From Streptomyces sp. NBC_01262 (GTDB taxonomy: Bacteria; Actinomycetota; Actinomycetes; Streptomycetales; Streptomycetaceae): a stretch of DNA of 64,000 nucleotides. The stretch covers positions 8,912,501-8,976,500 of the forward strand of contig NZ_CP108462.1 of the NCBI RefSeq assembly GCF_036226365.1, read 5' to 3'. The first letter of the stretch is position 1; each line of letters opens with the position of its first letter. The position numbers and the translations under genes are program-made. This document shows, one piece after another, positions 30,452 to 38,890 of the stretch. The notes beneath the pieces are model-generated. The model was not told the DNA's origin, searched no databases, and saw only the letters and a list, made by a program, of their open reading frames with translations.

Positions 30452-32788
30452 ATGCCTGCGATGCCTAAGACGCCAACGACGCCTGAGATGCCTGCGGTGC
30501 CTTCGAAATCACCGCGGTTACCGAGCTCGCACTTGAGGAGACTCGCCACCCTTGCGACCGCCGCGGCTTGTGTCGCCGCGGTCGCCACCGTTCCGGCCCG
30601 GGCGGACGGGCCGCTCTACACCCGGGCCGGGGCCTCCGTGGAACAGCGGGTGAACGACCTGCTGAAGCGGATGACGCTCGCTGAGAAGATCGGGCAGATG
30701 GACCAGATCGCCGTCGCGCGCGTGCAGGGCGACTGCGAATGGAGCGGGGGCGCGCTCAACCAGGCGTGCCTGAAGAACGTGCTCGTGGACAACGCGGCCG
30801 GATCGGTTCTGTCCGGCGGTGGCATGGGGCCCGCCGCGAACACCCCGGGGGACTGGGCGGCCATGGTCAACGCCGTGCAGAAGTACGCGGTCGACAACTC
30901 GCGGCTGCACATCCCCGTCCTCTACGGCGTGGACGCGGTGCACGGGCACAACAACGTGCTCGGCGCGACCGTCTTCCCGCACCAGATCGGCCTGGGCGCG
31001 ACCTGGGACCCGGCCACCGTCAAGGCCGCGGGCGCCTCCACCGCCCGGTCCGTCGCGGCGACCGGCATCGACTGGAACTTCGCGCCGGTGGCCGACCTCG
31101 CGCGCGACCAGCGCTGGGGCCGCTACTACGAGACGTACGCCGAGGACCCGCTGCTCGCCGGCACGCTGGCGGCGGCGAGCGTCAACGGCATCGAGGGCGC
31201 GGACGGGGCCAAGCGCGTGGCGGCCACCGTCAAGCACTTCGGCGGCTACTCGGAGCCGTCCAACGGCCATGACCGGGTGCCGGCCGATGTCTCCCTGCGC
31301 TATCTGCAGGACACCCTCCTGCCGTCGTACAAGCAGGCGGTCCAGGCCGGTGCGGACACGGTGATGGTCAACTCCGGCGCGGTCAACGGCGTTCCGGCGA
31401 CCTCGTCGAAGTACCTGCTCACCAAGGTGCTGCGCGAGCAGTGGGGCTTCAAGGGCGTCACGGTCAGCGACTGGGAGGACGTACGGGCCCTGCAGACCCG
31501 CTACCGGATCGCCGCCGACTACCCGGAGGCGATCGCGCTCGCGGTGAACGCGGGCCTGGACATGGCCATGGAGCCGTACTACGCCACGGCGTGGAGCGAG
31601 GGGCTGAAGGCGGCCGTCGACCGGGGGCTGGTGACCGTCAAACGCATCGACCAGTCGGTGAGCCGGATCCTGGCGCTGAAGTTCAGGCTCGGGCTCTTCG
31701 AGCACCCGTACGTCGACGCGTCCAAGGCCGACGCGGCCGTGCTCGGCGCCGACGCCGCGCTTGCGCGCAAGGCGGCCGCCGAGTCGCAGGTGCTGCTGCG
31801 CAACGAGGGAAACACGCTGCCCATTGCCGCGTCCGCGAAGAAGATCGTGGTCGCGGGCTCGTACGCCGATGACATCAACGACCAGGCGGGCGGCTGGACC
31901 ATCGGCTGGCAGGGCGTGCCGGACGGTGTGGCTCTGCCCGGCACGACCGTCCTGGCCGGCATCCGGGAGGCCGCTCCGGCGGGCACCGAGGTGGTGCGGG
32001 CGAAGACGGACGACGAGGCGGTCGCGCAGGCGGCCGACGCGGATGTGACGGTCGTCGTGGTCGGCGAGAAGGCGGCCGCCGAGGGCTCGGCGGACAGCCC
32101 GAGGCCCGAGCTCTCGGCCGGGCAGCAGGCGCTGGTCAAGGCACTCAAGGCCACCGGCAAGCCGGTCGTCACGGTCGTGATCGCGGGCCGGCCGCTGGTG
32201 CTGGGCGACGCCGCCGGGACGGACGCGCTGCTCATGTCGTGGCTGCCGGGCACCGAGGGCGGCCACGCGGTGGCCGACGTGCTGTTCGGCAAAGTGAACC
32301 CCAGCGGCCGGCTGCCGGTGTCCTGGCCGAAGGACCTGGGCAACGAGCCGCTGTACTACCAGCAGTTGCCGGGCACGAACGGCGGACCGGAGTCCTCGTA
32401 CGACGCGCTGTACGCCTTCGGCGCCGGGCTGTCGTACACGACCTACGGCTTCGACGCGATCACCGCGGACAAGGCCACGGTGGGCACCGGCAGCACGGTC
32501 GGCCTGCGCGTGACGGTTTCCAACACCGGCACCAGGGACGGCGATCTGGTGGTGCCCGTCTATGTGTCGCGGCCGACCAGTGATGTGCTGGCGCCCGACC
32601 GCAAGCTGGTCGCCTTCACCAGGGTCGCGCTGAAGGCGGGGGAGACGCGGACGGTACGCCTGCGCGTGCCGCCCGGCGTGCTCGCGGTGACGCCGGGCGA
32701 CATCGACGGCTCGGCGAAGCAGGCGGTCGAGCGGGGCGCGTACACCTTCACGGCGGGGCAGAAGTCGGTGGCGGTGACGGTCCGGTAA
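30452..32788 (+). CDS. Secreted glycoside hydrolase family 3 beta-glucosidase-type enzyme
   Basis: 778 residues. A positively charged stretch and hydrophobic core (LATLATAAACVAAVATVPARA, positions about 31-51) form a signal peptide ending ARA-DG. The GH3 barrel contains IPVLYGVDAVHGHNN, KHFGGYSEPSNGHD and the nucleophile D340 in VSDWEDV. The second GH3 domain has LLRNEGNTLPI and GKVNPSGRLPVSWP, followed by a fibronectin-like C-terminal domain. It should release terminal beta-linked glucose or a similar sugar outside the cell. AGGACGGG overlaps the start region; ATG at 30461 is an alternative. Confidence 0.92.
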   Translation: MPAMPKTPTTPEMPAVPSKSPRLPSSHLRRLATLATAAACVAAVATVPARADGPLYTRAGASVEQRVNDLLKRMTLAEKIGQMDQIAVARVQGDCEWSGGALNQACLKNVLVDNAAGSVLSGGGMGPAANTPGDWAAMVNAVQKYAVDNSRLHIPVLYGVDAVHGHNNVLGATVFPHQIGLGATWDPATVKAAGASTARSVAATGIDWNFAPVADLARDQRWGRYYETYAEDPLLAGTLAAASVNGIEGADGAKRVAATVKHFGGYSEPSNGHDRVPADVSLRYLQDTLLPSYKQAVQAGADTVMVNSGAVNGVPATSSKYLLTKVLREQWGFKGVTVSDWEDVRALQTRYRIAADYPEAIALAVNAGLDMAMEPYYATAWSEGLKAAVDRGLVTVKRIDQSVSRILALKFRLGLFEHPYVDASKADAAVLGADAALARKAAAESQVLLRNEGNTLPIAASAKKIVVAGSYADDINDQAGGWTIGWQGVPDGVALPGTTVLAGIREAAPAGTEVVRAKTDDEAVAQAADADVTVVVVGEKAAAEGSADSPRPELSAGQQALVKALKATGKPVVTVVIAGRPLVLGDAAGTDALLMSWLPGTEGGHAVADVLFGKVNPSGRLPVSWPKDLGNEPLYYQQLPGTNGGPESSYDALYAFGAGLSYTTYGFDAITADKATVGTGSTVGLRVTVSNTGTRDGDLVVPVYVSRPTSDVLAPDRKLVAFTRVALKAGETRTVRLRVPPGVLAVTPGDIDGSAKQAVERGAYTFTAGQKSVAVTVR

Positions 32789-32802
32789 GGCGCGTGCTGA
32801 GA

Positions 32803-32832
32803 GGGGCCGCCGCCGCATCGGGCGGCGGCCCC
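32803..32832. terminator. Bidirectional hairpin terminator
   Basis: GGGGCCGCCGCC and GGCGGCGGCCCC form a perfect 12-bp stem with a six-base loop between the convergent GH3 and SRPBCC genes. Confidence 0.7.
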
Positions 32833-32839
32833 GCGCAAA

Positions 32840-33268
32840 CTATTCGAGGAGCGCGGCCAGCTTGCGCAGCGACTCGTTCAGCGCGGCGGTGGCCGAGTCC
32901 TTGAGCTTCCCGGCCATGAGGGCCACGGCCGCGCCGTTGAAGGAGCCGTCGATACGGAGCTCGGTGGCGTCGCCGTCCGGGGTGAGGGTGTACTGGGTGC
33001 GCAGGTCGACGGCCATCGGGCCCTTGCCCGTAATGGCGAACTGCCGCCCCGGGTCGAGGGTTTCCACCGTCCAGCTCACCTCGGCGGGGAAGCCCATGAG
33101 CTTCATGTTCTCCTGGTAGGTGGCCCCGGCCGCCAGTGGTTCCGGGCCGCCCTTCGGGTAGCCGGTGTGGGTGGTGCTCCACTCGGTGTGCGAGCTGAAG
33201 TCGGTGAGCCTGGCCCAGACTTTCTCGGCCGGAGCCGCGATGCGGGCCTGTGCGGAGACCTCGGCCAT
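32840..33268 (-). CDS. SRPBCC superfamily protein
   Basis: 142 residues of START/polyketide-cyclase-like fold: SAQARIAAPAEKVWARLTDF at the start, EWSTTHTGYPKGGPEP, and a C-terminal helix KDSATAALNESLRKLAALL. Relatives are lipid- or ligand-binding proteins; some are labelled Rv0910-type toxins, but no antitoxin gene is adjacent. A strong ribosome site (AAGGAGG) lies eight bases before the ATG, so it is probably translated on its own. The reading frame is nevertheless open upstream into the HAD ORF (see 32840-33856). Confidence 0.82.
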   Translation of the reverse strand: MAEVSAQARIAAPAEKVWARLTDFSSHTEWSTTHTGYPKGGPEPLAAGATYQENMKLMGFPAEVSWTVETLDPGRQFAITGKGPMAVDLRTQYTLTPDGDATELRIDGSFNGAAVALMAGKLKDSATAALNESLRKLAALLE

Positions 33269-33856
33269 GCGACCACTCCTCCTTGTATGTGGGCGGGTGG
33301 TACGGAACGTAAGCGCCGGAGCCCCAACATTCAATACTGATGAAGTGTCAGATTTACGTTTGGCGGCGGCCGCCGGTGGATGCCTGAGCAGCCGTTCCAC
33401 ATGGCCCCGGTCCAGCCCGTGGGCGGGATCGACCGGCAGCAGCAGCCGGTCGCGGCGGAAGCGGGCCCGCCGCACCAGCCCGTCGGGTATGACGTCGTCG
33501 AAACAGGCGAAGGGACGGCCCGCCGAATACCGCAGGATCGGCGCCCACTTCCGCCCCGGGAAGGTCTCCGCCGCCGGCAGCCGGGGATCGTCCGGGCGGG
33601 GCCGGTAGGCACTGAACTCGACCACGGGCAGCGGCGGCAGGCCGAGGCGGGGAGCGATGTGCTTGTTCGCGTCGTGCTCCCAGGTGGTGGCCCATACGAG
33701 GTCGTAGACGCGGGAGAGCTCGCGCAGCCAGGCGCTGTGCGACCTGGTGGCGAGCAGCACGGTGTACTCGAGGATGTCGTACGGCAGGAATCCCGGCGTG
33801 GGCAGGACGGGATTGAGGACGCCGTCGATTTCGAGGAAGAGCAGAGGTCTGGCCAT
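32840..33856 (-). CDS. HAD-like domain ORF that runs in frame into the SRPBCC gene
   Basis: A single open frame of 338 codons. Its first 160 codons encode a HAD-type protein: LLFLEIDGVLNP (catalytic motif with Glu at the usual first Asp), WATTWEHDANKHIAP, RPFACFDDVIPDG and GLDRGHVERLLRHP. There is no stop codon before the SRPBCC start at 33268; about 35 codons of weak coding bias (AKRKSDTSSVLNVG onward) join them. The product could be a HAD-SRPBCC fusion, or a HAD gene that lost its stop. The internal ribosome site suggests both forms may be made. Confidence 0.6.
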   Translation of the reverse strand: MARPLLFLEIDGVLNPVLPTPGFLPYDILEYTVLLATRSHSAWLRELSRVYDLVWATTWEHDANKHIAPRLGLPPLPVVEFSAYRPRPDDPRLPAAETFPGRKWAPILRYSAGRPFACFDDVIPDGLVRRARFRRDRLLLPVDPAHGLDRGHVERLLRHPPAAAAKRKSDTSSVLNVGAPALTFRTTRPHTRRSGRMAEVSAQARIAAPAEKVWARLTDFSSHTEWSTTHTGYPKGGPEPLAAGATYQENMKLMGFPAEVSWTVETLDPGRQFAITGKGPMAVDLRTQYTLTPDGDATELRIDGSFNGAAVALMAGKLKDSATAALNESLRKLAALLE

Positions 33857-33984
33857 GTGTCTCCTTGCGCCTTGCGCCTTGCTCCCTGCGCCTTCGCCGT
33901 CTGTCGACTCTGAGGGACGGTCCGCCGCCCGGCGGCGGTTGCGTCAGGGGCGCGTACCGGGCGGCCGCACGCCGGGCGCTGTGT

Positions 33985-33990
33985 GAGGAT
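33985..33990 (+). promoter_or_regulatory. -10 element, leaderless start of the flavin-fold gene
   Basis: GAGGAT followed by six bases and GTG at 33997; no ribosome site. Confidence 0.5.
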
Positions 33991-33996
33991 CGGTGC

Positions 33997-34704
33997 GTGA
34001 CCGACCGAGAGGCCCCCGATCCCGCGCCCTCCCCTGTGACCGCGGCTTCGCTGCTGCGGCGGATGCGCGCGGCGACCGTACTGGCCGGACCCCTGCCGCC
34101 ATTCGACCCGGCCACCGCAGGCCCGGCGCCGGGACCGCTGTTCGCCGAGTGGCTCGCGTACGCCCTGGACGACGGCGTGCTCGAGCCGCATGTGATGACC
34201 CTGAGCACGGTGGCCGCCGACGGCCGCCCCTCGGCGCGGGTGCTGATGCTGCGCGGCGTCGACCTGGAGCGCTGTGCCTTCGTGTTCGCCTCGGAGGCCG
34301 GGAGCCGCAAGGGCCTCGAACTGGCGGCCAATCCGCAGGCGGCGCTGACCTCGTACTGGCCGCGCCACGGCCGGCAGATCCGGATGGCGGGGCCGGTGCG
34401 CGCCCTGGACGCGGATGCCGCGCGCAGCGATTTCCTGGGGCGCCGCGAGCGGTCCCGGATCGCGGGCTTCACGGGGCTGATGAGCGCCCCGCTGGACGGC
34501 CCGGAGGCGTACGAGGAGGAGCGGCGGCTTGCGAGCGCCCGGGTGGCCGCCGAGCCGGAGGCCGTACCGCAGGGGCACACGGTCTACGAACTGACCGCCA
34601 CCGAGGCCGAGTTCTTCCAGGGGGACACCGGCGGCTTCCACCGGCGACTGCGCTATACGCGAGAGGCCGACGGCGGTTGGAGCCGCGGGCTGCTGTTCCC
34701 GTAG
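33997..34704 (+). CDS. Pyridoxamine 5'-phosphate oxidase family protein
   Basis: 235 residues with the PdxH split-barrel layout: FAEWLAYALDDGVLEPHVMTLSTV, RPSARVLMLRGVDLE (FMN phosphate-binding), EAGSRKGLELAANPQAALTSYW, RQIRMAGPVRALD and the C-terminal HRRLRYTREADGGW. Length and C-terminal region match PdxH-like enzymes that oxidise pyridoxamine phosphate, but the C-terminal RLHDR-type signature is replaced by HRRLRYT, so a different flavin substrate is possible. GTG is chosen from the -10 spacing; a longer frame upstream has poor coding character. Confidence 0.8.
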   Translation: MTDREAPDPAPSPVTAASLLRRMRAATVLAGPLPPFDPATAGPAPGPLFAEWLAYALDDGVLEPHVMTLSTVAADGRPSARVLMLRGVDLERCAFVFASEAGSRKGLELAANPQAALTSYWPRHGRQIRMAGPVRALDADAARSDFLGRRERSRIAGFTGLMSAPLDGPEAYEEERRLASARVAAEPEAVPQGHTVYELTATEAEFFQGDTGGFHRRLRYTREADGGWSRGLLFP

Positions 34705-34829
34705 GGGTGGCTTGATCTGCCGTCATCCCTCAGGAGGAGGGGGCGGGCGTGTGCGCCCGTCTTTTGAGGGACGCAGGGATGGCTCCCCGAGCGGATGTGG
34801 TGCGGCCCGCCGCCTGATGAAGTGGAACC

Positions 34830-35354
34830 GTGCACAGCGAGACCATGGACGAAGCGCGGATCGGCGGGGAGCTGCGCGCGGTGGCCGCCGGTGCGCGCCG
34901 CCGCGCGGCCCGGGACGGGGACCGGCAGGCCGACACCGCACATCTGCTGCATTCACTGCTGGAGAACGACCCCCGGGCGCGGGCGGCGGTGGGGGAGCGA
35001 CAGCTCATACGCGTTCTGGGATACCTGGTGCAGCGCAGCATCGGCTACGGCATGCGATGGCACGGGTCGGTCGAGGAGCCGGGGCCGGGTTCGGGGCCGG
35101 GGCCGGGAACCGTTCCGGGGGCAGCCGGATCCGGGTGGAGCCCGTCGGCCGCCGCAGCGATCAGCGGCGCTGCCGCGCGGGCGCGGGACCGGGGTGTGGC
35201 GCAGCCCAACGGCACCGATCTGCTGGCCGCGCTCGCCTCGGATCCCCAGAGCAGGGCGGCGGAAGTGCTGCGCCGCACAGGGACGGACCCGCGGCGGCTG
35301 CTGGCCGGGCTGCCGGACCAGCGTCCGCCCCGCCCACGTGATGTCAGTTGCTAA
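34830..35354 (+). CDS. Clp N-terminal-domain-like protein
   Basis: 174 residues with two repeat-like helical segments resembling the Clp N domain: ADTAHLLHSLLENDPRARAAVGERQLIRVLGYLVQR, then QPNGTDLLAALASDPQSRAAEVLRRTGTDPRRLLAGL. A Gly-Pro linker (EPGPGSGPGPGTVPGA) separates them. No ATPase domain is present, so it is a stand-alone adaptor or peptide-binding module. GTG 34830 is chosen; ATG 34845 is an alternative. Leaves 39 bases to the next gene. Confidence 0.72.
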   Translation: MHSETMDEARIGGELRAVAAGARRRAARDGDRQADTAHLLHSLLENDPRARAAVGERQLIRVLGYLVQRSIGYGMRWHGSVEEPGPGSGPGPGTVPGAAGSGWSPSAAAAISGAAARARDRGVAQPNGTDLLAALASDPQSRAAEVLRRTGTDPRRLLAGLPDQRPPRPRDVSC

Positions 35355-35381
35355 AGAGGTGACGGTACTGTCGCGAGCTGA

Positions 35382-35387
35382 CATCAT
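35382..35387 (+). promoter_or_regulatory. -10 element, leaderless start of the first EamA gene
   Basis: CATCAT, six bases, then ATG at 35394. Confidence 0.45.
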
Positions 35388-35393
35388 GGCCCG

Positions 35394-36386
35394 ATGCATC
35401 AGTCGCACGTCACCCAGGGGAGGAACGCCGGCCTCGGGCTCGCCCTCGTGTCCGCGTTCGCGTTCGGCGGTTCGGGGGTCGCGGCCAAGCCGCTGATCGA
35501 GGCCGGGCTGGATCCGCTGCACGTGGTGTGGCTGCGGGTGGCGGGGGCGGCGCTGATTCTGCTGCCCGTCGCCTGGCGGCACCGTGCGCTGGTGCTGCGA
35601 CGCCCCGCGCTGCTGCTCGGCTTCGGGCTGCTCGGCGTCGCGGGAGTGCAGGCCCTCTACTTCGCCGCGATCTCCCGGATCCCGGTCGGTGTCGCGATTC
35701 TCGTGGAGTTCCTCGGCCCCGCGCTGTTGCTGGGCTGGGTGCGCTTCGTGCAGCGCAAGCCGGTGACCCGGGCGGCGGCCGTCGGTGTCGTCCTCGCGGT
35801 CGGCGGCATGGCATCCGTCGTCGAGATCTGGTCCGGGCTGGCCTTCGACGCTCTCGGCCTGCTTCTCGCCTTCGGTGCGGCGGTCTGCCAGGTCAGCTAC
35901 TTCGTCCTGGCCGACCACGGCAGCCAGGGCGACGACGCGCCCGACCCGTTCGCCGTCATCGCGTACGGCCTGCTGGTCGGCGCCGTCGCCCTCACCCTCG
36001 TCTCCCGCCCCTGGGACATGGACTGGTCCGTCCTCGCCGGACAGGCCGCCCTGGGCACGCGGGACGTGCCCGCGTGGGTCCTGCTCGGCTGGGTGGTGCT
36101 GGTCGCCACCGTCGTCGCCTATCTGACCGGCGTGCTCGCGGTACGGCGGCTGTCGCCGCAGATCGCGGGGGTCGTGGCCTGCCTGGAGGCGGTCGTCGGC
36201 ACCGTCTTCGCGTGGGTGCTGCTGGGCGAACACCTCGCGCTGCCGCAGATCGTGGGCGGTGTGCTGGTGCTCGCCGGGGCGTTCGTCGCGCAGACGGCCA
36301 AGCCGGGCTCCGCGGCCTCCGCGCATGCGGCGGAGCCGGTCATCGACCCGATCCCCGAGCCGGTCGCCGGGCGCGAGCACGTATAG
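35394..36386 (+). CDS. EamA/RhtA-type drug/metabolite exporter
   Basis: 330 residues with ten hydrophobic segments in two EamA repeats. Diagnostic pieces are FGGSGVAAKPLIEAGLDP, ISRIPVGVAILVEFLGPA and RLSPQIAGVVACLEAVVGTVFAWVLLGE. Such DMT carriers export amino acids or other small metabolites. The C-terminus is a cytoplasmic proline/alanine tail. Its TAG stop lies inside the -10 hexamer of the following leader ORF, tying the two units closely. Confidence 0.85.
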   Translation: MHQSHVTQGRNAGLGLALVSAFAFGGSGVAAKPLIEAGLDPLHVVWLRVAGAALILLPVAWRHRALVLRRPALLLGFGLLGVAGVQALYFAAISRIPVGVAILVEFLGPALLLGWVRFVQRKPVTRAAAVGVVLAVGGMASVVEIWSGLAFDALGLLLAFGAAVCQVSYFVLADHGSQGDDAPDPFAVIAYGLLVGAVALTLVSRPWDMDWSVLAGQAALGTRDVPAWVLLGWVVLVATVVAYLTGVLAVRRLSPQIAGVVACLEAVVGTVFAWVLLGEHLALPQIVGGVLVLAGAFVAQTAKPGSAASAHAAEPVIDPIPEPVAGREHV

Positions 36387-36396
36387 GGTGCTGAGC

Positions 36397-36438
36397 ATGC
36401 CTTCGCAATACGGCGTTCTGCCGCCTCCCGCCGCCTGA
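36397..36438 (+). CDS. Leaderless 13-codon leader ORF upstream of the second EamA gene
   Basis: Encodes MPSQYGVLPPPAA. TAGGGT (36384-36389) is a -10 element seven bases before the ATG, so the transcript should start at or next to this codon. Three consecutive prolines near the end are ribosome-slowing. Its codons include CTCCCGC (36425-36431), complementary to the ribosome site of the downstream transporter. It is likely a regulatory leader peptide rather than a functional product. Confidence 0.5.
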   Translation: MPSQYGVLPPPAA

Positions 36439-36543
36439 CGCGGGCGGCGAACCCACGCAAGACCGGAACCCGGGTGCTGCCCGGGTCGGTTGCCGCTGCC
36501 CGCATACGGGACCAGGCGACCCTTTCTTGTCTTCCGCGGGAGA
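36425..36543 (+). promoter_or_regulatory. Structured leader with competing pairings before the second EamA gene
   Basis: CGCCGCC (36429-36435) can pair with GGCGGCG (36443-36449). The latter region can instead form the base of a downstream stem: 36440-36449 with 36494-36503, capped by ACCCGGG/CCCGGGT at 36468-36486. Separately, CTCCCGC (36425-36431) is the exact complement of the ribosome site GCGGGAG (36536-36542). Confidence 0.5.
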
Positions 36544-36549
36544 ACATCC

Positions 36550-37509
36550 GTGTCGAATCACCATGCCCTGTCCGTCGGACGGGGGCTGCTCTACGTCACC
36601 TTCGCCGCCACCGCCTGGGGGACCGCGGGCGCGGCCGCCTCGCTGCTGTACGCCGGCAGCGGCCTCGGCCCGCTGGCCCTCACCTTCTGGCGCTCGGCCG
36701 GCGGTGCCCTGCTGCTGTTCGCGGCTCTTCGGCTCGGGCGGGGACGCCGTCGAGTCCGGGCGTCCTCCGCTCCGGTGGGGCAGATCCTTGTCACCGGCCT
36801 CGGGCTCACCGTCTTCCAGGCCGCGTACTTCTGCTCCGTCGCGGCGACCGGGCTCACCGTGGCCACCGTCGTCACGCTGGGCTCCGGGCCCGTACTCATC
36901 GCCCTCGGCGCCCGGCTCACCCTGGGCGAACGTCTCGGCCGGGGCGGGCTGACGGCCGTCGGCGGCGCGCTGGCCGGGCTCGCGGTGCTCGTGCTGGGCG
37001 GTGACGGTGGTGCGGACGGGCAGGTCCGTCCGGCCGGTGTCGCGCTCGCGCTGCTTTCCGCCGCCGGGTACGCCTGCGTCACCGTGGTGACCCGGCGCAC
37101 GGGGCGTGCGGGCGGGGACTTCGACCCCTTGCTCATGTCGCTGTGGTCGTTCGCGATCTGCGCGGTGTGCGTTCTGCCGTTCGCGGTGGGGGAGGGGCTG
37201 CTTCCCCAGGCGCACGGGCTCGGGCGGACCGCCGTCCTGCTCGCGTACCTCGCGGCTGTGCCGACGGCTCTGGCCTACGGGCTCTACTTCGCGGGGGCGG
37301 CGGTGGTCCGGGCCGCCACGGTCTCCGTGGTGGCGCTGATCGAGCCGGTCTCGGCGGCGGTTCTGGCGGTTTCCGTGCTCGGCGAGCGGCTGGTCGGCGC
37401 GACCGTCCTCGGCACGGTCGTCCTGCTTTCGGCGGTGGCCGTCCTGGGCCTCCAGGAGGCCCGCCAGGGGGCGGGGGCGACGGCGGAGGCCGGGACCGCC
37501 CGGCCGTAG
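36550..37509 (+). CDS. EamA-family transporter behind a leader ORF
   Basis: 319 residues, ten hydrophobic helices, two EamA repeats: [55 protein letters not shown] and [24 protein letters not shown]. It is expected to export a small metabolite. GTG at 36550 is set by GGGAG eight bases upstream. Its leader contains a short translated ORF and competing hairpins, which suggests control at the translation step. It is only about 37% of the way from the other EamA genes in local pattern, not a recent duplicate. Confidence 0.83.
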   Translation: MSNHHALSVGRGLLYVTFAATAWGTAGAAASLLYAGSGLGPLALTFWRSAGGALLLFAALRLGRGRRRVRASSAPVGQILVTGLGLTVFQAAYFCSVAATGLTVATVVTLGSGPVLIALGARLTLGERLGRGGLTAVGGALAGLAVLVLGGDGGADGQVRPAGVALALLSAAGYACVTVVTRRTGRAGGDFDPLLMSLWSFAICAVCVLPFAVGEGLLPQAHGLGRTAVLLAYLAAVPTALAYGLYFAGAAVVRAATVSVVALIEPVSAAVLAVSVLGERLVGATVLGTVVLLSAVAVLGLQEARQGAGATAEAGTARP

Positions 37510-37521
37510 GGGACCCCGATG

Positions 37522-37556
37522 ACGCCGGACGGGCTGAATTGCAGCCCGTCCGGCGT
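37522..37556. terminator. Bidirectional hairpin terminator carrying a streptomycete repeat core
   Basis: ACGCCGGACGGGCTG and CAGCCCGTCCGGCGT form a perfect 15-bp stem with an AATTG loop between convergent genes. The 16-mer CAGCCCGTCCGGCGTT (37542-37557) recurs at 59254-59269. Confidence 0.8.
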
Positions 37557-37562
37557 TCGGCG

Positions 37563-38213
37563 TCAGGAGTCCGTGGCGGCGAGGCGGCGCAGTTGGTGGG
37601 CGCGGGCGGCGGGGTCGCCGGGGGCGGAGCGGGAGGCGAGGCGGTCGGCGACGGCGCGTCGCATGGCGCGGGGCTTGTTGCCGCCGTACTTGAACTTGGC
37701 GCGGACGTCGGTGACTTCCAGCCGGAGGCCGCGGATCCCGGGGAGCATGCGGCCGTACGGCTCCGCGCCGGGGGCGACGAGGGCGTGGTCGCCGGCGGGC
37801 TGGAAGTGGGCGAGCTGGCGGTGGAGGAGGGCGGCCTTGGCGTCGGGATCATCGATGACGTGGGCCACGCAGCGCAGCTGCACGGCGGCGTAGAAGCTGG
37901 TGGGGGTGCCGTGTTCGGGCGGGGCGCCCTCGGGGGCGTGCCAGGGGCCGGGGATGAAGGTGTAGTCGTCGACGACGCTGAGCGTGACCTGCGGGGAGGC
38001 GGATATCGCGGCCCAGATGGGGTTGGGGCGGGCCAGGTGGGTGACGACTTCGCCGTGGTCGCCGCGCTCCGGGTCGTACGCGAAGTGCAGGGGCTGGACG
38101 AACGGCGGCTCGCCGCCGGGGCCGTTGACGCAGAGCTGGCCGAAGTCGTGGGAGGCGAGCCAGGTCTGCCACTCGGAGTCGTCGAGAGCGGCGTCCCAGG
38201 GATGGATGAGCAT
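37563..38213 (-). CDS. PaiB-type FMN-binding protein
   Basis: 216 residues. PaiB family features: MLIHPWDAALDDSEWQTWL, FVQPLHFAYDP, HLARPNPIWAAI, PGPWHAP and TDVRAKFKYGGNKP. The Bacillus protein is a negative regulator of sporulation and protease genes; others are FMN-binding oxidoreductase-like proteins. It lies 14 bases after the flavin-fold gene at 38228 on the same strand, so the two form an operon. The divergent MocR regulator probably controls both. Confidence 0.84.
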   Translation of the reverse strand: MLIHPWDAALDDSEWQTWLASHDFGQLCVNGPGGEPPFVQPLHFAYDPERGDHGEVVTHLARPNPIWAAISASPQVTLSVVDDYTFIPGPWHAPEGAPPEHGTPTSFYAAVQLRCVAHVIDDPDAKAALLHRQLAHFQPAGDHALVAPGAEPYGRMLPGIRGLRLEVTDVRAKFKYGGNKPRAMRRAVADRLASRSAPGDPAARAHQLRRLAATDS

Positions 38214-38227
38214 GGTGCTCCTCGGGA

Positions 38228-38875
38228 TCAGGCGAGGTAGGCGGGGACGGGAACGGCGGGGTCGAGGTCGTCGGAGGGGACGAGGGCGCCGTAGGTACGG
38301 GAGACGGGGAGGACGCCGGCCCAGTGGGGGAGGGCGAGGTCCTCGGGGTCGTCGTTGGGGCCGCCGGTGCGGACCTTGGCGGAGAGCTCGTCGAGGTCGA
38401 GGCTGACGACGGCGGTGGCGGCGAGCTCCTTGGCGTTGGCGCGGCGGGAGTCGGCGGCGCGGCCGGGGACGATGTGGTCGACGATGGCGTCGAGGGCCTG
38501 CGCGCGCTCGGCCGGGTCGGTGACCTGGTAGGCGGTGCCGTGCACGACGACCGAGCGGTAGTTGATGGAGTGGTGGAAGGCGGAACGGGCCAGCACGATG
38601 CCGTCGACATGGGTGACGGTCAGGCACACCGCGAGCCCGTCGTCCTGCTTCGCACCCCGCAGGGGCCGCGATCCGGTGGAGCCGTGCACGTAGAGCCGTT
38701 GGCCGACCCGGGCGTAGAGCGTCGGCAGGACGACCGGGGCGCCGTCGCGGACGAAGCCGAGGTGGCAGATGTAGGACTCGTCGAGGATCGAGTGCACCAG
38801 GTCGTGGTCGTACGACGCACGGTCGGCGCTGCGGGTGGGGACGGTGCGTTCGGTGGCTTGGTAGGTGACGGCCAT
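38228..38875 (-). CDS. Pyridoxamine 5'-phosphate oxidase family protein (NimA-like)
   Basis: 215 residues with the split-barrel flavin fold: LDESYICHLGFVRDGAPVVLPTLYARVGQRLYVHGSTGSR, AFHHSINYRSVVVHGTAYQV and EDLALPHWAGVLPVSRTYG. Distantly related to nitroimidazole-resistance protein NimA. It is the first gene of a two-gene operon with the PaiB-type gene and is divergent from the MocR regulator across only 35 bases. Confidence 0.84.
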   Translation of the reverse strand: MAVTYQATERTVPTRSADRASYDHDLVHSILDESYICHLGFVRDGAPVVLPTLYARVGQRLYVHGSTGSRPLRGAKQDDGLAVCLTVTHVDGIVLARSAFHHSINYRSVVVHGTAYQVTDPAERAQALDAIVDHIVPGRAADSRRANAKELAATAVVSLDLDELSAKVRTGGPNDDPEDLALPHWAGVLPVSRTYGALVPSDDLDPAVPVPAYLA

Positions 38876-38890
38876 GGCGCGATCCTTTGA

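Noticed and set aside
32840-33268. Labelling the SRPBCC gene as an Rv0910-type toxin of a toxin-antitoxin pair
   Set aside because: No adjacent antitoxin-like gene; the neighbour is a HAD-type ORF. The fold alone does not show toxicity.
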